Source: Phallus indusiatus (taxonomy: Eukaryota > Basidiomycota > Agaricomycetes > Phallales > Phallaceae). Taken from it: 64,000 nt of DNA. The notes under the pieces were generated by a model. It had not been told where the DNA came from. It was given only the letters and a program-made list of their open reading frames with translations, and did no database searches. The position numbers and the translations under genes are program-made. Below are positions 30,834 through 43,539 of the stretch, one piece after another. The DNA lies in NCBI GenBank assembly GCA_027605045.1, contig JAQFWX010000005.1, positions 2,001,236-2,065,235 of the forward strand, read 5' to 3'. Within the stretch, counting starts at the first letter, position 1, and every line of letters begins with the position of its first letter.

Positions 30834-33800
30834 ATGACTTGTTAATTACAACACTACTTCTCCTTCTTCAGATGTATAGCTACAGATTTTCTCCAATCCA
30901 CCGCTCAAGAATACCTTTCCCGGCCCGGCAAGGAGTCGTGGGTTGTGGCGAGAGTGTGGATCACGCTCTGCGTGTGAGGGCGAATGTGGGCGGAGGATAT
31001 GAAAGTCGATAGAGGGTATAGGGAAGGTGGCGTACCACAAGTTGAGAGCGCAGGGTCTTGTATTTATATGAGCCCTGAAGCACAATGCGTGTCAGTTCAT
31101 CCGGTAAATCAGACCAAAATCTGCAGTTTTGAGAGAGGAGCGGACGTATCAGTTTCTTCTTCTTTTTATAATTGTTTATTGTCTTGTCATTTCATATGAT
31201 ATTATAGGGGTAATTGATTGCCTCACCAGTTTAAGCGATAGGTCAGTGCCATCTGCCGAGTTGCGCTATACTGTGATCAGTGATCCTAAATAATCGCCTT
31301 GTGTGCTTGTGTGGGGGACGAAATACGCAGCGGTGCCCATCGCATAGCATTTGTCATAATCGAGATAGATAATCTGTGGAAAACCAAGCTTACAGTTAGT
31401 CTCCAAAATTCTCAGGGACGCGGTGAAAAGGTAATGAAACAAAGTGCCCAACTATACCTACCTAAAGAGAATTATATTAACGTACAGCCAGTTGCTCTCC
31501 GTATCCAGATTGGTGGTGGTACGATTTGTGTGCTACGTCGGTGTATGCCCGATAACGTCGGGGAGGCGTGGGTCCATGTCAGCTAAGCTGAACAGTGCTA
31601 TAACGCTACTTCTTTTGAGAAGCTATGACTCAATTGCAGAGGAAAGCTCAAAACTGTTGATAGATGAACTGGCAAACTGGCAAGTATTGGCTTGATTTGA
31701 TTCTGGAAGAACGAGCTGGACGCATTGGATGGGATCCATATTTTCCTTGTAATAGCCAGTTGATTGGTAAAAATATGAACCCCGCGCTGATTTGTCTTTC
31801 CACAGCCGTTCAGGGACGAATCAATATCTATACCAAAATAGGTTTTGTCAATTGCACAGCCTTTTCGAATCCACAAGCTGTTGAAGATCAATTGTACACA
31901 CAGTCAGCTAGTTTCATATCATATAACCTGCAGCGACAAATGATAAATCGTCCACAATATCGGGAAAGGACACAATAAAGCTCACAATATGAAATCACCC
32001 CGAGTTGAAACGGACCTCCGAAGTCACAAAAAGTCTATCGCGTACCAGACATTAGAATGATACGAACCAACATGACGTCGTAACGCACGTGAAGCATGAC
32101 TATGTGGGGTACAGCCTCGTTTCCCGAAATATGTATTCGAGCACCATGCACAGTCAGATGAATTTGTGCAATAATCATGGACCAGTGTGTCCAGGGAAGC
32201 GACCTCCTGTCATTGAAGTGTGGAACGGATGAGAAATATGTTCCGAGGGTAAGTGTTTCATCAATTTCCTGTTAACATTGCCTCATTTCTCCTATTGCAA
32301 AAGAAAAAGGCTTTTGGAGGACGGGCGATAGATGCGTTAGCAACAAGTTAGCAACGAACAAATTCATGGGCGCGTTTGTGATTACGTAATTGAAATTATG
32401 CAATGATGCATGTTTTGGCGCCTATTTTATCATCTTTTCACTGGCACGAACTTTCATCTTTTATATCGGTTTACAAACAAACTTTTATCCCATCTGGTGA
32501 TTTCTTTGATCCATCAGCTTACCTTCCAGAGATCCAGTGAAGCTGCTAATAATTTCGAGGAATTAGCCCGCGTTAGATAACATCATATATGACTACACGA
32601 CGCGAGTTCCACAGAGCTCAGTACCGGTTCGGATCGGGCTCGGATGAATTCAAAAAGTGTATATACACAAGGAATAATCAATTTTGCGTGGCTGTGAGTT
32701 TTACAGGGGAAAAAACAGTTCATGTTGGGACGAATGCACCTTTTAGAACATGAATGCAAAATGGCTATACACAACGGTTCACCTGCATCTGGTCGCAATG
32801 TTGATATTTAACCCGAAATGGTAGTCTTGCATAGCCTCCTTAAATGTATTGCAAGTCAGTTATTTTTCTTTTCTCGGACTTGGGGCTTGAAAACTGGATT
32901 TTTGGATACCACGGGCTGTGCGTCGGATAGCTTGCCATCCGGGTTTCTCAAAACCGATCCCGCACTTGTAATGACCATTTTGTTTTTCCGTAATTTTTTC
33001 ACGCTCAAACTTTGAAAAGCAGTGCCATTCGTGTTGATTTTAGAGGATTGCTACGCATCATTGCTCCTTATATCGCAGCTTCACTTATTCAATAACCATC
33101 CGTCTCAAAACGCCAAACACGTTTCTCGAGATCCAAGAGAATAAAACAATCCATTTTACCCGATTTTCAAATTCATTCAAAACGCGCCATGATATCGAAT
33201 CTTCCACGTGCAACAAAATCTGTATTTATTTCTCACCTTCAGGCTGTGTCAAAGCATACTCCGAATCCCACTGTGGTCTCGATACGAACTCTTTTCATTA
33301 CTTCTCAATCATTTTGTTCGCGAGTGCTCCTAATGCAATTCCGACTAGACACAGGATTTCCGATCCACTCCGAATAACGAATATTAGATCGGGTTCTCCA
33401 CTTATCACGCTCTCTTTCATCCCCTTTCTACCCAACCCAATCATCAATGCTAATTACGACTACATAACGTATTTAGATAAACCTAGTTGACCCTCTCAGC
33501 AGATACTCGTCTTCATTATAAAGCAAAGAGTCAAAACTTTTCCACAATTGAGGAACTTTCGCGCCTCGCTAAACTTTGGAAGGCTTATTTTGCTGACATT
33601 CATCCTCAATATCATTGGTTCAGCTATTCTCATCAATTAAGGAACGCTCTCAGTGCAACCATAGTCCTCAATACCTCAAATGAACCACCAATAATAACCC
33701 ATAATTTGAAGCGGTGCAAAGCCGCTTATGAGTTCAGTCACAAGCGCAGACAAGCGAACTAAATAACGGAGTCGCTTCATATCAATCTGGAGAAGCGACG

Positions 33801-33978
33801 ACATGCATTAATTACAAAATGCTGTGTGTAACATATTAGAACTCTGGGAAAAATTTTTCCCTTATCGCCCGGCTAAATCCAGAGATGTTTGTGACTTTTC
33901 GGGTTACCCCCACGAGTTCCTCTAATTCAGACTCCATCGAAATTGTCCGCCGGTTGGACTTGACTTGAACATTCAGTA
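30834..33978. other. Long stretch without a supported gene
   Basis: Only short frames. One open segment at about 33498-33762 (plus) reads like a terminal exon following an AG at 33497 and has balanced composition (IHPQYHWFSYSHQLRNAL), but I could not find a matching upstream exon. Nothing else is supported. Confidence 0.4.
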
Positions 33979-34071
33979 ATGTCGTCCGCACCTGACAATG
34001 TCCTCTCTTTGGTGTCATTTCTTGTTACCAATTTCTTTGACGTCTCTGTTATCATACTTGCACTTAATGCA

Positions 34072-36509
34072 ATGTCCAAAGAAAGAGAAAACCAAGGAAA
34101 TGCCACCGCCGCAACAGAAATGAAGCTGGAAGCCACCCAAATGGAGACAGTTGTTGAAGAGTGTTTAGCGTCGACGTCGAAAGCAGTTGAAAAGAAAGGT
34201 AAAATGAAAAGCGTTCGAATTGAGACGGACGACGAGTATGTCAAATGTTCTTTTTTCGGAGTGCGGATCCACCTGTATTAATACGATAACAGAGACGAAC
34301 TCGAGTCACAGTCTGGCACTGTTGACGAGAAAAGCTCTGAAGAACTCCGTGGCTTCGTTAACAATCTAATAACAAAGACATCAAATCCTAAATCTCCACA
34401 AAATCAGGTTACAGACGCTCAAAGAATGAAAGACGTCTCCAATGTCGATCCGGCTTTGTTGTACTTTTGCCACAAGTATTTCCCGAACGACGTGGATCAA
34501 GGCGTCGTCGATGATATGGTTTCGAAGCTAATTCCCAAGGTTGAAAAGACTCGTCAGATCCGTCCAATTCGTCCTTTGCCAACGTCGAGGTTCTCGAGTG
34601 GTAGCGCTCCAAAGTCCGAACGCGACAAGAAGACCATTGTGGTGTCTGGATTACGGTGTCTTCTCTTCGACGCGCGCGCGTTAAACGTCCTTCAAGAGAA
34701 ATCCGCAAGACATAATAACATTTCGTTTCGACAGCTTCTCTCTCCAGAGCCAGAACGGTCCAACGATGCGTCTGCTACACCAGCTCAGAACGATGGCAGC
34801 AACACGTCCAAGCAAGAGCTTCCTTCCGAGGCGAAAGCTCAAGCACCGCCTGCTTCAAACGCAGCAGAAACTCCCACCGTAGATGATAAATCCGAACCGA
34901 AACCCAGTTCCGGTCCTGAAACAGACAACTCCAAGCCATCGCCAGGTACAACCGCATCTGGATCTCAGGCTCATCAACCCAAAGAAGCATCCATTCCAAG
35001 TCCAGTGGTCCAGAACGGCCCAGCACTCAAATCCGAGATTAATGGAACTCCTAAACCGCAACCGGAACCAGCTTCCAAACCAATTCAACAGCCGGCAACG
35101 GATGTGAAGGCCGGATCCGACGTAAAACCTCCCCCAGCTGCCACCACAACCGCCAAGGCGGATCGGCCCAAAGAAGTACCCACGACAGCGGTCCCGGACG
35201 ATGTGGTAAAAGGAGAAGTTAATGGAAGCAAGACGCGATCCCAATCGGGCGAATCCTCAGCAGCAGCAGCTAGTGCCAGATCTGCAGCAGCTAACCTCCC
35301 GAACAAAGATCAGCCCAAAGAACGATCAGCCCAAAGCGAATTGAAAGCAGGTGAAGAAGCTAAAGCACAATCCCAGCCAGCCGAGTCCTCAAATGCGGGT
35401 GTCAAACCTAAAGTCGAGCCTGGTTCTGAAGCATCAGGGAGTACGTCGAAACCTGCACCTGCTGCTAGTACCTCGAAAACGACGGAAGCTGCTGCAGGTG
35501 GAAGTAGAAGAACAGCAACGTTGGATGAGAAGATCCGAACCTCCAAGGAGGACAACGCCGAGAAACCGACAGAAGAGATTACTGCTTCTTCCAAATATGC
35601 AAAGGAGCGTTCGCGTTTCGCTCAAGATGGGCGTGGCAGAACCGTACCGAAACCTGCTGTAATACCCGATCCTGCGCCTGAGATCAAACAAGAACCAAAG
35701 AGGGAAGAGAAGACTGAAAGCAAGCCGACTGCTGGGTCGTCATCGTCATCTGCCAAAGTTAATCCGACTCCGCCGCTGAAAGAGGAGAAAAAACCAGCAC
35801 ATGGAGAAACAAATGGGTCATCGCCATCCACTAGTTCGTCAGGAAAAGAGAGAAAGTCGTCTTCCGCTGCTGTCAATGCAGCTTTTGAAGAGCTCAGGAA
35901 ATCCACATCGGCTTCAGCCTCTCGCCAGTCCGACACAAAAGCCAAGTCCCCACCTTCACCGCCACCTCAGTCGAAACCACAACAACAAAAGCCAGAGGTG
36001 AAACCAGAGCCGAAACCACAACCACCACCTCGCACTGAACCTGAGCCTCCCAAACCGTCACCCTCTTTTCCACCCCCTCGCACTGATTATGCACGTCCCA
36101 AACCATCGCCTCCATCTCCGCCCCCGTCTCGCGCTCAGCGTACCGCTCCTAAACCGACATATGATTATGAAGATCGATATGAAGATCGATATTACAAGTC
36201 CTACCACATCGGTGGCTCAGTCCAGTGCTCCGGCATAACGCTCAAGGGTGTCCGCTGTCGAAACTGGGTTAAAATAACTTACAGGCCCAACTTCAACTCT
36301 AGAATTGAACCCAAACTCTTTTGCCATTGGCACGGGAGAAGGAAGGCTCGGATATTCCGATATCTATGGACCCTTCAGCTATGACGACCGAGCGATGCTC
36401 CGCGATCACCCAGTTGGGAACGCTATGTAGGAGGGATGCAGAACATTTCCGATCTTCTAAGTATGGCTACTGTACGCAACATGCTCAAATCAAAGGGTGG
36501 ATCTATTGA
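34072..36509 (+). CDS. Proline/lysine-rich protein with C-terminal Cys/His modules
   Basis: Exon 1 is 34072-34235 (open upstream to an ATG at 33979, so the start is uncertain), the intron is 34236-34292 (GTATGT ... ACAG), and exon 2 runs from 34293. It has a short ordered N-terminal part (DPALLYFCHKYFPNDVD), then about 550 residues of disordered Pro/Lys/Glu/Ser sequence with repeated KPEPKPQ-type words. A module follows at 36226-36333 of the form C-x3-[IT]-x2-G-x2-C ... C-x2-H. The frame closes at 36384. A second module (36396-36482, CSAITQLGTLC ... YCTQH) lies in the +1 frame and ends at 36509, so one missing base near 36340 would join both. The module looks metal-binding. It recurs in the next gene. 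Confidence 0.6.
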
Positions 36510-36981
36510 TCTGTTGGATCTGTTGGGTGCGGTAATAAGATTAGGGTATCAATATAAGATTGTAAGAGGGCGGTGAAGAGAATGTAATTGTAAGCACGTA
36601 CTGTTCCACAATAAACTATTGTATCTTTTCATCAGCAACGACAAGTCGAGTGTTCAGTCTTTTCGTGCGGAAGAAAGTGAAGATATATTTCCCCTAAACC
36701 GTGCACGCAGTCTCAGTAAGACTGCGTAAGCCCGAAATCAACACTGAAGCTGAAATTTCTCCAAGAAACTCGAAGAAGACATGTATGAACGAATATAATT
36801 TGAGAAAAGTCAAGAAACGCGTGCGTCAAGAAAGAGTTGCGTCGCTGCAGTCGACAGGGACGCACACCTCTAATTATGTAAACGAAAGACGGAAGCAAAA
36901 TACTCTGAACAAATGTTGGGAAGCCCGTCCCATTCAGGAAATACACCCAATCGCGTTTCCTCAAAATAATCCCTCCCAAGC

Positions 36982-38356
36982 ATGACCCGGTTTGATATTC
37001 TTAAATCAAAAATCTTCCAAAAAAAGCGTAGGGCAAGGCGTTCGATTGATCCTTCAAATGACGGTAACGACCACGATCCTGACCCGAATTTGGGAGCAAA
37101 GTATGTGTCGACGAAATGAGACACTTTTCGTTTTGATAATATCATTGATCATATATACTCAGTGAGAATATTCTTGACAAGAAACAGGGGACTGATGGTA
37201 ACCCCGTTCCTCCCGCTGATCATCCCATACAACCCGCAGTTACACTTCCTCCGGAAGCTAGTCAGTCCGAAGGTCCACTAGCAGATGATAGGCCTCAAGA
37301 AACCTCAAAGAACACTGACAATGCTCATCTTGGAGCAGCACATGGAATTTCATCAGTTCTGGATTCCGCAAGTCCGCCTGACTTGCATAATCAGCCTCCT
37401 TCAGAATGCAAATTACCGTCATCTTCAAATCCGAGCTCCAGTCCGAATTCGAAGCCAAATCCAACAGTCGAATTCTTAGATCGTGTGACTCAAACCCCTC
37501 ATCCCTATAACGACTGCCCTTTCCCGCGTCATGATCAAGATCGGCAAGAAAAAGAAACGAATGAGAACAAAGGGAAGGGGAACGGAAACCACCTATTGAG
37601 TACGTTTCAACAGGTTGTCAAACCAATCTCCCAGATCACAATCATTCCCCTTCATTTAATTCGTCATCTTTCTCAAATTTTCCCGGACAAAATATTGTCC
37701 AATGCTGCGCGGTCACAAAAGCCGGAACGCGTTGTAGCATATTCGTCAAGATACAAAACGATCACGATTATTTTCATACCTCCCACATTCCTTCCGATTT
37801 CTTCTGCCATATTCATAAAAGAACGCAAGGGGCAGAAAATGCCCAGTTCAGTTCTTCAGGTCATACCCACACAGTTCCCAATGGACCAAGCGTGAAAATC
37901 CGAATAGACGTTACACACAGTACGTCAGTTCAATGCTCCGGCATGACAAAAAAAGGCACAAGATGCGGAAAGATGGTCAAACCTAGAGACAATGCCGCAC
38001 CATCTTTCGCGTACTGTCATCTCCATTTGTCTCAACAGTGTTACCAACAGCATCAACAGCAACATCAGTGTCCCGCTGTCGGAAAGGACACTTGTCAATC
38101 CTCATGTCGAACGACACCGGAGCCGGATATTAAATTCCCTGCCTTCACTTCGCATAGTCCTTGTAGCTCAAGATCGTCTTGCTCAGGAGTTGGCGTGGTC
38201 GTCTCTGTTCAATGCCGCGGAAAGGTCAGGGGAGGCGAACAATGTCGTCGTCATGTTTCAAGCGTAGACGGCGTCTCGCCGGCCTATTGCTTTCAACATG
38301 CTTCTCAACGTTTTAGGTATATAATTTTATTCTTTTCTTTTCGACCAGGAAGCTGA
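36982..38356 (+). CDS. Protein with three Cys/His modules
   Basis: Exons 36982-37100, 37163-37599 and 37635-38356, with introns of 62 and 35 bp, giving about 425 aa. The N-terminus is basic (KKRRARRS) and a Ser/Pro/Asn-rich middle follows. Three modules of the form QC-x3-x3-G-x2-C ... [FY]C-x2-H lie at 37703-37816, 37934-38026 and 38213-38299. They are preceded by QC and end in FCHIH, YCHLH and YCFQH. A Gln/His and Cys-rich linker separates the second and third. The short modules recall small Cys/His units in uncharacterised proteins (DUF5763-like), an uncertain comparison. A possible 32-bp intron after 38315 would give a different C-terminus. Confidence 0.65.
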
Positions 38357-39404
38357 TAAACTACCAAGCGATACCGATGTTTTTGTTGAAACGATTATTG
38401 AATTGTAAAATGAGGAAAAATTTGAAGAATCTCATATTCACAGAAAGTTCTGGTGATTTTTCCGATATCGTAAATACGCTGTCAAGAGAATCACCATTCG
38501 GACTGTGAATATGAGGGTTGAAGGGATGTGTACGATGCTGACATGGGAGACCTGATATTATGTATGCCGTGACCGTAAATTAGTTTTGGAATTCGCAATA
38601 CCTTCGCTTGTTTTTCTATTGTTGTGAGAAACCTATACCGCTTCATGATACTTAAATCTGGGATCTCAGTACGTCCGAAAGCCATGTCTGTGAATATGAA
38701 TATAGAGCCATCCGAATGATCCAATCATGGTACGAATAACTCGTCTCTACTCCTGCTCTCGGAAATCTCAAAAACTTCCATGCTCGTGTCTTTCTCACAA
38801 ACCACTCCAGAACTGGGACTGATACCAAAACATTGTGGCCGAATGTCTGGTTGATACTGATTCGTTGATTGTCTCAACTACGAATTATTAATAACAAATT
38901 TGTACGATGCCACGGCCGCCGGTATCAAAATTGCTATGAGATCCACATACATCACTCAGCACTGGCAGGCTCGTTCTGACCGGCGGTAAATTAATTTTAT
39001 TTACTGAGAGATGATCGTACTACTAATTAACGCATTCAAACAGGAAGAACTTAGCCCAATAATCATTTACTAGGTTGCTGATACAACTATATACGAAAGG
39101 TAAAACTGTATACCCAACTTTGAAGGAAGTGAGCTAGTCAATGGGCTCGGCGTTAGAAAGCCACGGATGATGATCGATGACACACAGCACTAGTAATCCA
39201 TGGTGAAAGCCAGGAACAGCTACATGCGCTCGAAACGGTATGATTCGCACAAGCTTAGCCCTGGCGTTCAAATTAAAGATATAAACTTAACCCGTAAATT
39301 ATAACGAGACTCAAATAACAATGTCCCCTCGCCTCAGTTTCATCTGTAATTCTTACTCAGCATCCACATCTTTAGTATATTCGACATGCACCACTACTTC
39401 CATA
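38357..39404. other. Intergenic, nothing recognised
   Basis: No coding sequence or repeat supported on either strand. Confidence 0.5.
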
Positions 39405-39557
39405 ATGCCTTACGATACTCCTCCATCGCCTCCACGGCTAAGACCAATCTCATTGCCTTCCCTTCCCTCTCCCGAATCACCTCACATAGCCCCCTGTTTC
39501 AGCCTCAAAAATCTCACAAGAGTTTTATTCAACACCGGAAATTCAATGTTACCTTGA
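39405..39557 (+). pseudogene. First-exon remnant of a DUF6699 gene
   Basis: The encoded start (MPYDTPPSPPRLRPISLPSL) parallels that of the intact gene at 40832 (MNPNTPHTPRIRPIPLPPL). The following DUF6699 domain is absent, so this is probably a truncated tandem duplicate. A TTACGATA-type upstream region is present but no downstream exon is recognisable. Confidence 0.5.
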
Positions 39558-40831
39558 CACCCTGGTATTTCACAATAGTTATCGACGTCATGCACTCGTC
39601 TGTAGGCGGCTGACCGGCAAAAGTCTCACTGGACAGAACATTTTATGTATGTTTTTATGCTTCATCTACGATTCAGAGCGGCATATTCACTGTTATCAGA
39701 ACTCTTTGATGTATACTAGTACCTATATCATATCAGCTTCCACTAATATTCTGTATAACGTATTAGCATCGCTAAAATCATGCAAAATATTTTCAAACAC
39801 TGTGCGCCTGTGAATAATTAGTTTATGGGTTTGTGACTAAACCGAGCCATTTGTCTCGGTGTTATGAAAACGACGGAAAGGGATCCGCACTAGCCTCAGC
39901 CGCAGGCTTTTCTTCGAAGAATCATGTCCGGCCGATTTGCGAATGAATAGCAGAGTAACTCTATCTGCCAATCGCAGGCGACCATTCCAGTTCTGATTGT
40001 GTGGATCGCCGCAGATTGGCACGAAAAGATCCTGAAGCTAGGAACATTTATTATGATCTATATTAGTGTCATAAATTAATTGTCCAGCCTGTCATTCGCT
40101 TCGTATTGTGTCTGGATCTAGCCCCAACAGATGACATCCAAAACAAAGAGGAAGCACAGAACCATGGATATATGTAATACAAATACGACATATCAAAAAA
40201 AAAGGATGAAGCGCTGGCGAATGAGGAACTGAGCCTGATTTTCCGGTAATTGCATGCTTTGATGCTTCTCCGGAACAAGCTTGCACCGGCCTGTCCAAGT
40301 GCAAAACAAATGATGCCTTTTTTTGAATTCATGACCTCCGCTGCTAAGCTTTGACCGGAAATCGCTTGTTTTTAAACACTATGTCATATTATTCTGGTGA
40401 TAGGAGATCACGAGCCCACTAGGCGCCGTTTTTTTTTTTCGGGTGAATCGCTGCATCACCCATCTTAGCGATATCATGTCAGGAGGGAGGCTCATCCCAG
40501 AGTCCTCGTTTCACGGATCCACATATTTTGTTTCGAAGGTGCCGTCGGATTACATCTCTCCTTTTAGCTGTCACTCACGCAGCACTATTACCAAATCACA
40601 TAAAAAGCAGTCGGACCGGCACAATAATAATAATCGACCCATCAACAACAGCCAATTACTATTGTCCCCACACTCAACATTTTTTTATAAGCAGTTTATC
40701 TGACCTTGCTGTTCCCCAAGTCCGTCCGTCTTTTCCGCCTGCGCCTCCCGATCGGTGTCTCGAACCTCCCGCTTCGCATATATTATTCAACATGCAGGCT
40801 TCCTTCCTTCACATGTAGATCCCATAAAGAC

Positions 40832-41709
40832 ATGAATCCTAATACACCCCACACGCCTCGTATCAGGCCTATACCCCTACCTCCCTTGCCGTCTGCCCCA
40901 GAGAGACAGTGTAAGCCCAAATGCTTGCTCAATGATGGTCCATGGCTCAATCAAACGCTCACTAACGCTGGAAATCATCAGATATAGATGGCCAACTGAC
41001 TCCCCTTACACCGCACCCCAATATCCTCTTTCAAGCCCAACAACAAATACATGAGATTCTCAGACCAAAATCATCGACCGACATTACTACCGAAACAGAT
41101 CCGGAAAGCCCTAGTCTCAGCCTGAGCCCCAGCCACGGTGACGAGGGGCTCTCTCCGCTCTATTATGACTTCAAGGATCCGCCCTCGAAAATAATCCTCG
41201 GAAACACAGCATGCACAGCAGGAATATCTCTCAGACGTCTCAAATCCATACCAGCCACGGAAACATCCCTCAAACAATTACGCATCATTCTCCCAACAAC
41301 AACGCCAATCTCAGTTATCGTCTCTAACTCCCCTTTCGTCTCGATTTTGGATATCTTAGACGCCATACATTCAACACTACATGCTCCTATTAGCTCTTCA
41401 ATTGGAGATGACCTCGATCTTCCTAACACCGTTTATAACACCCTACCCTCGGGCGTCGACTTCCCAGAGACCAATCCTCCCGTGCTCCCCTCCTCTCTAA
41501 TTCAAGCTCCCGACATTCTGCATGTACCCCTCCGTGGAAACTCATATGATTATCACCCAACTGACCAGTCGACGTCCGAAACAGAGTCAAACTGTGGACG
41601 GAAAATCGATTACCTCAAGGGTCGTACCACATTTGCTGGTTTGACACGTTGCAACGTCGCGGAAGAGAAATTCGCACCAATAACGTGGAAGTTACATACT
41701 ACCACTTGA
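40832..41709 (+). CDS. DUF6699-type protein, two exons
   Basis: Exon 1 is 40832-40910, the intron 40911-40987 (GTAAGC ... ATATAG), and exon 2 40988-41709, giving 266 aa. The joined start reads through a TPLTPHPNILF motif into LYYDFKDPP, the typical opening of DUF6699 (His-Pro then Tyr-Asp before a Pro pair). FVSILDILDAIHSTL follows, then IDYLKGRTTFAGLT and a final W-x-L strand (ITWKLHTTT). An earlier AG in the intron (CATCAG) would cause a stop, so the ATATAG acceptor is preferred. This is the best match to the family consensus of the three in the window. Function unknown. Confidence 0.82.
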
Positions 41710-42779
41710 GCGTTCCATTGTTTCACGTTTGGGGCCAACTTTGTTCATTCGCGCTTCTATTCTGTTTACAGTTTCCTCTTGTGGACCTTCGCTTCATCCT
41801 TAACTAGTTCTGGACTTTTAATAATTGAAACAATAATCAAACCGGGCATCATACATAAGTTCCTTCGAACCCCTTTTGACCCGCTAATAATCGCAACATG
41901 TGTACAATAGTCAAAAATGTACTTGCTCTAATACCACGCAAAAAAAAAGAAAAAACCGTATTTTCTGATCGGGACGGAATTTATTTAAAAATAAACAAAC
42001 CGCGCGCTCCATCCAAAACAAAAAATACACTAGGACGACGAACTCTGATCCCAACTATGAAGAACTCATCACTTGATTAATTTTCTTCCATTTCCGTAGT
42101 ACATCGAATCCGGAGAAAAAATTCCTTAACCCGAGGAAGTAAAGAGAATTCGAAGCTTACGATCCTATCCTTACTTGGCCGGAAAGGGGTAATATTTCCA
42201 AAAGCAGCATAGGTGGCTTATAACTAGTGAAAATCTGTGGGACATTTCTCCCCCGCTGGCTGGCTTGATATTTAAATATAACGTGCACGTTGTCATGCTG
42301 GGAGATATACATTGTTCCGCCCACCTGATACATTGATGAGAGAAGACGTGCAGATCCCATTCAAATTTGGAAGTACATATAGACTCAGTTTACCCGAGGT
42401 GCGTGGGCGGCGAAGACCGAAACCGGACAACTGTCCACCGTAATGTTAATATGTCATTTTTATACATGGACCAAGTTGCATTTGGCTTGATAATGCTGGC
42501 AGGGATATAAGGACTGTGAAAAATTGACCACCAGAGACATAGAATGAGAGATCAGTTTTTATTATTCCCAAGAAAAATCGATGTGGACAATAGGAAAGAA
42601 GCAAGGATGAGTAACAAAAAAGAAATCAACCATCCAATCATTTTCACGCGCCGTTGGTTTCAGCTCTGGTTAGCATAGCGGGACATTTCCCAAGATCAAG
42701 TTCAGGGTTTGTATTAAGAATGGGCGACGCTGAATCAAAAGTTTCATGTAAACGTGTAAAGTATACAACGAAGACCCAC
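41710..42779. other. Intergenic, nothing recognised
   Basis: AT-rich, no supported gene. It lies between the convergent 3' ends of the DUF6699 gene (plus) and the secreted-protein gene (minus). Confidence 0.5.
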
Positions 42780-43539
42780 TTACCCAACCCTCCAAGAGGA
42801 ATCAGCAGATTTGCAAACGCCCTCAGGATAGAAGGGTTGCACCGGAGGGAAACAACTGCTTTCAGCTTCCAATACATGTCCAACCTGGCGAAAATTTGAT
42901 GGCTCAAGTATATCAAATGCACTTGGTTGTTCAAAAGAAAAAAAACCTACCAACGTCGAGTAACAAAACTGTAATGGTACGGTTCCATGGTTCTCAAGGA
43001 AAACTTCGCATGTTTCATACGAGAGTACTCGCATATCGTTACCATTAAGGACAAAGGTCTCATGTATATCATCAGAATCCGTATAGGGCAGGAGAAGGAC
43101 GGAATTAAGGATGATCATGCAGTCGTCATAGATAGGTGGGAGAATGCCCTCCTTGTGATTACACTGAATGTTACCTACACATAACAATTAGAAAATCGAT
43201 AGTAGGGAGATTCAATACGTACAAGGCGACTCGCAAGTATTCTGGGCGACAGTATCGTTATCACTCTGGTATGGATACTCTTGCCGCACACGATTACCTG
43301 GAGAACAGTGATAGGTGGAGTGGGCGATGTCGGCGCCATTGAAAGGATGCGTAGACCTGGTGATCAAAGTTGCATCCTCGCAACCTCGAATGGTGCCTAA
43401 CAAGGTCATCAGCATGGGTGAGACCTGAGAGAAGCAGTGGAGTTTACGGACCGGGATGAGAGATAGACGCCATTGCGATATGATAGAAACCAGCGACAAG
43501 TACTTGGAGCTGTAGCTTGAACAAAGTAGTGAATAACAT
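42780..43539 (-). CDS. Secreted cysteine-rich protein
   Basis: Exons 43539-43452, 43396-43223, 43174-42951 and 42884-42780, with introns of 48-66 bp, giving 196 aa. The N-terminus (MLFTTLFKLQLQVLVAGF, then AMA) looks like a signal peptide, so the product should enter the secretory pathway. The mature part has about ten cysteines (for example CESPCNIQC, DDCM, ETCEV, FCYST, SSCF, GVCK), which suggests disulphide stabilisation. Such proteins are common in agaric secretomes and some act at the hyphal surface or in host interaction; no specific role is indicated here. A TATATATA element lies about 70 bp upstream of the ATG. A donor-like GTAAGT at the stop would allow a further exon. Confidence 0.7.

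Noticed and set aside
31266..31978. Several frames of 61-104 codons on both strands
   Set aside because: They overlap each other, have poor composition and no splice or domain support.
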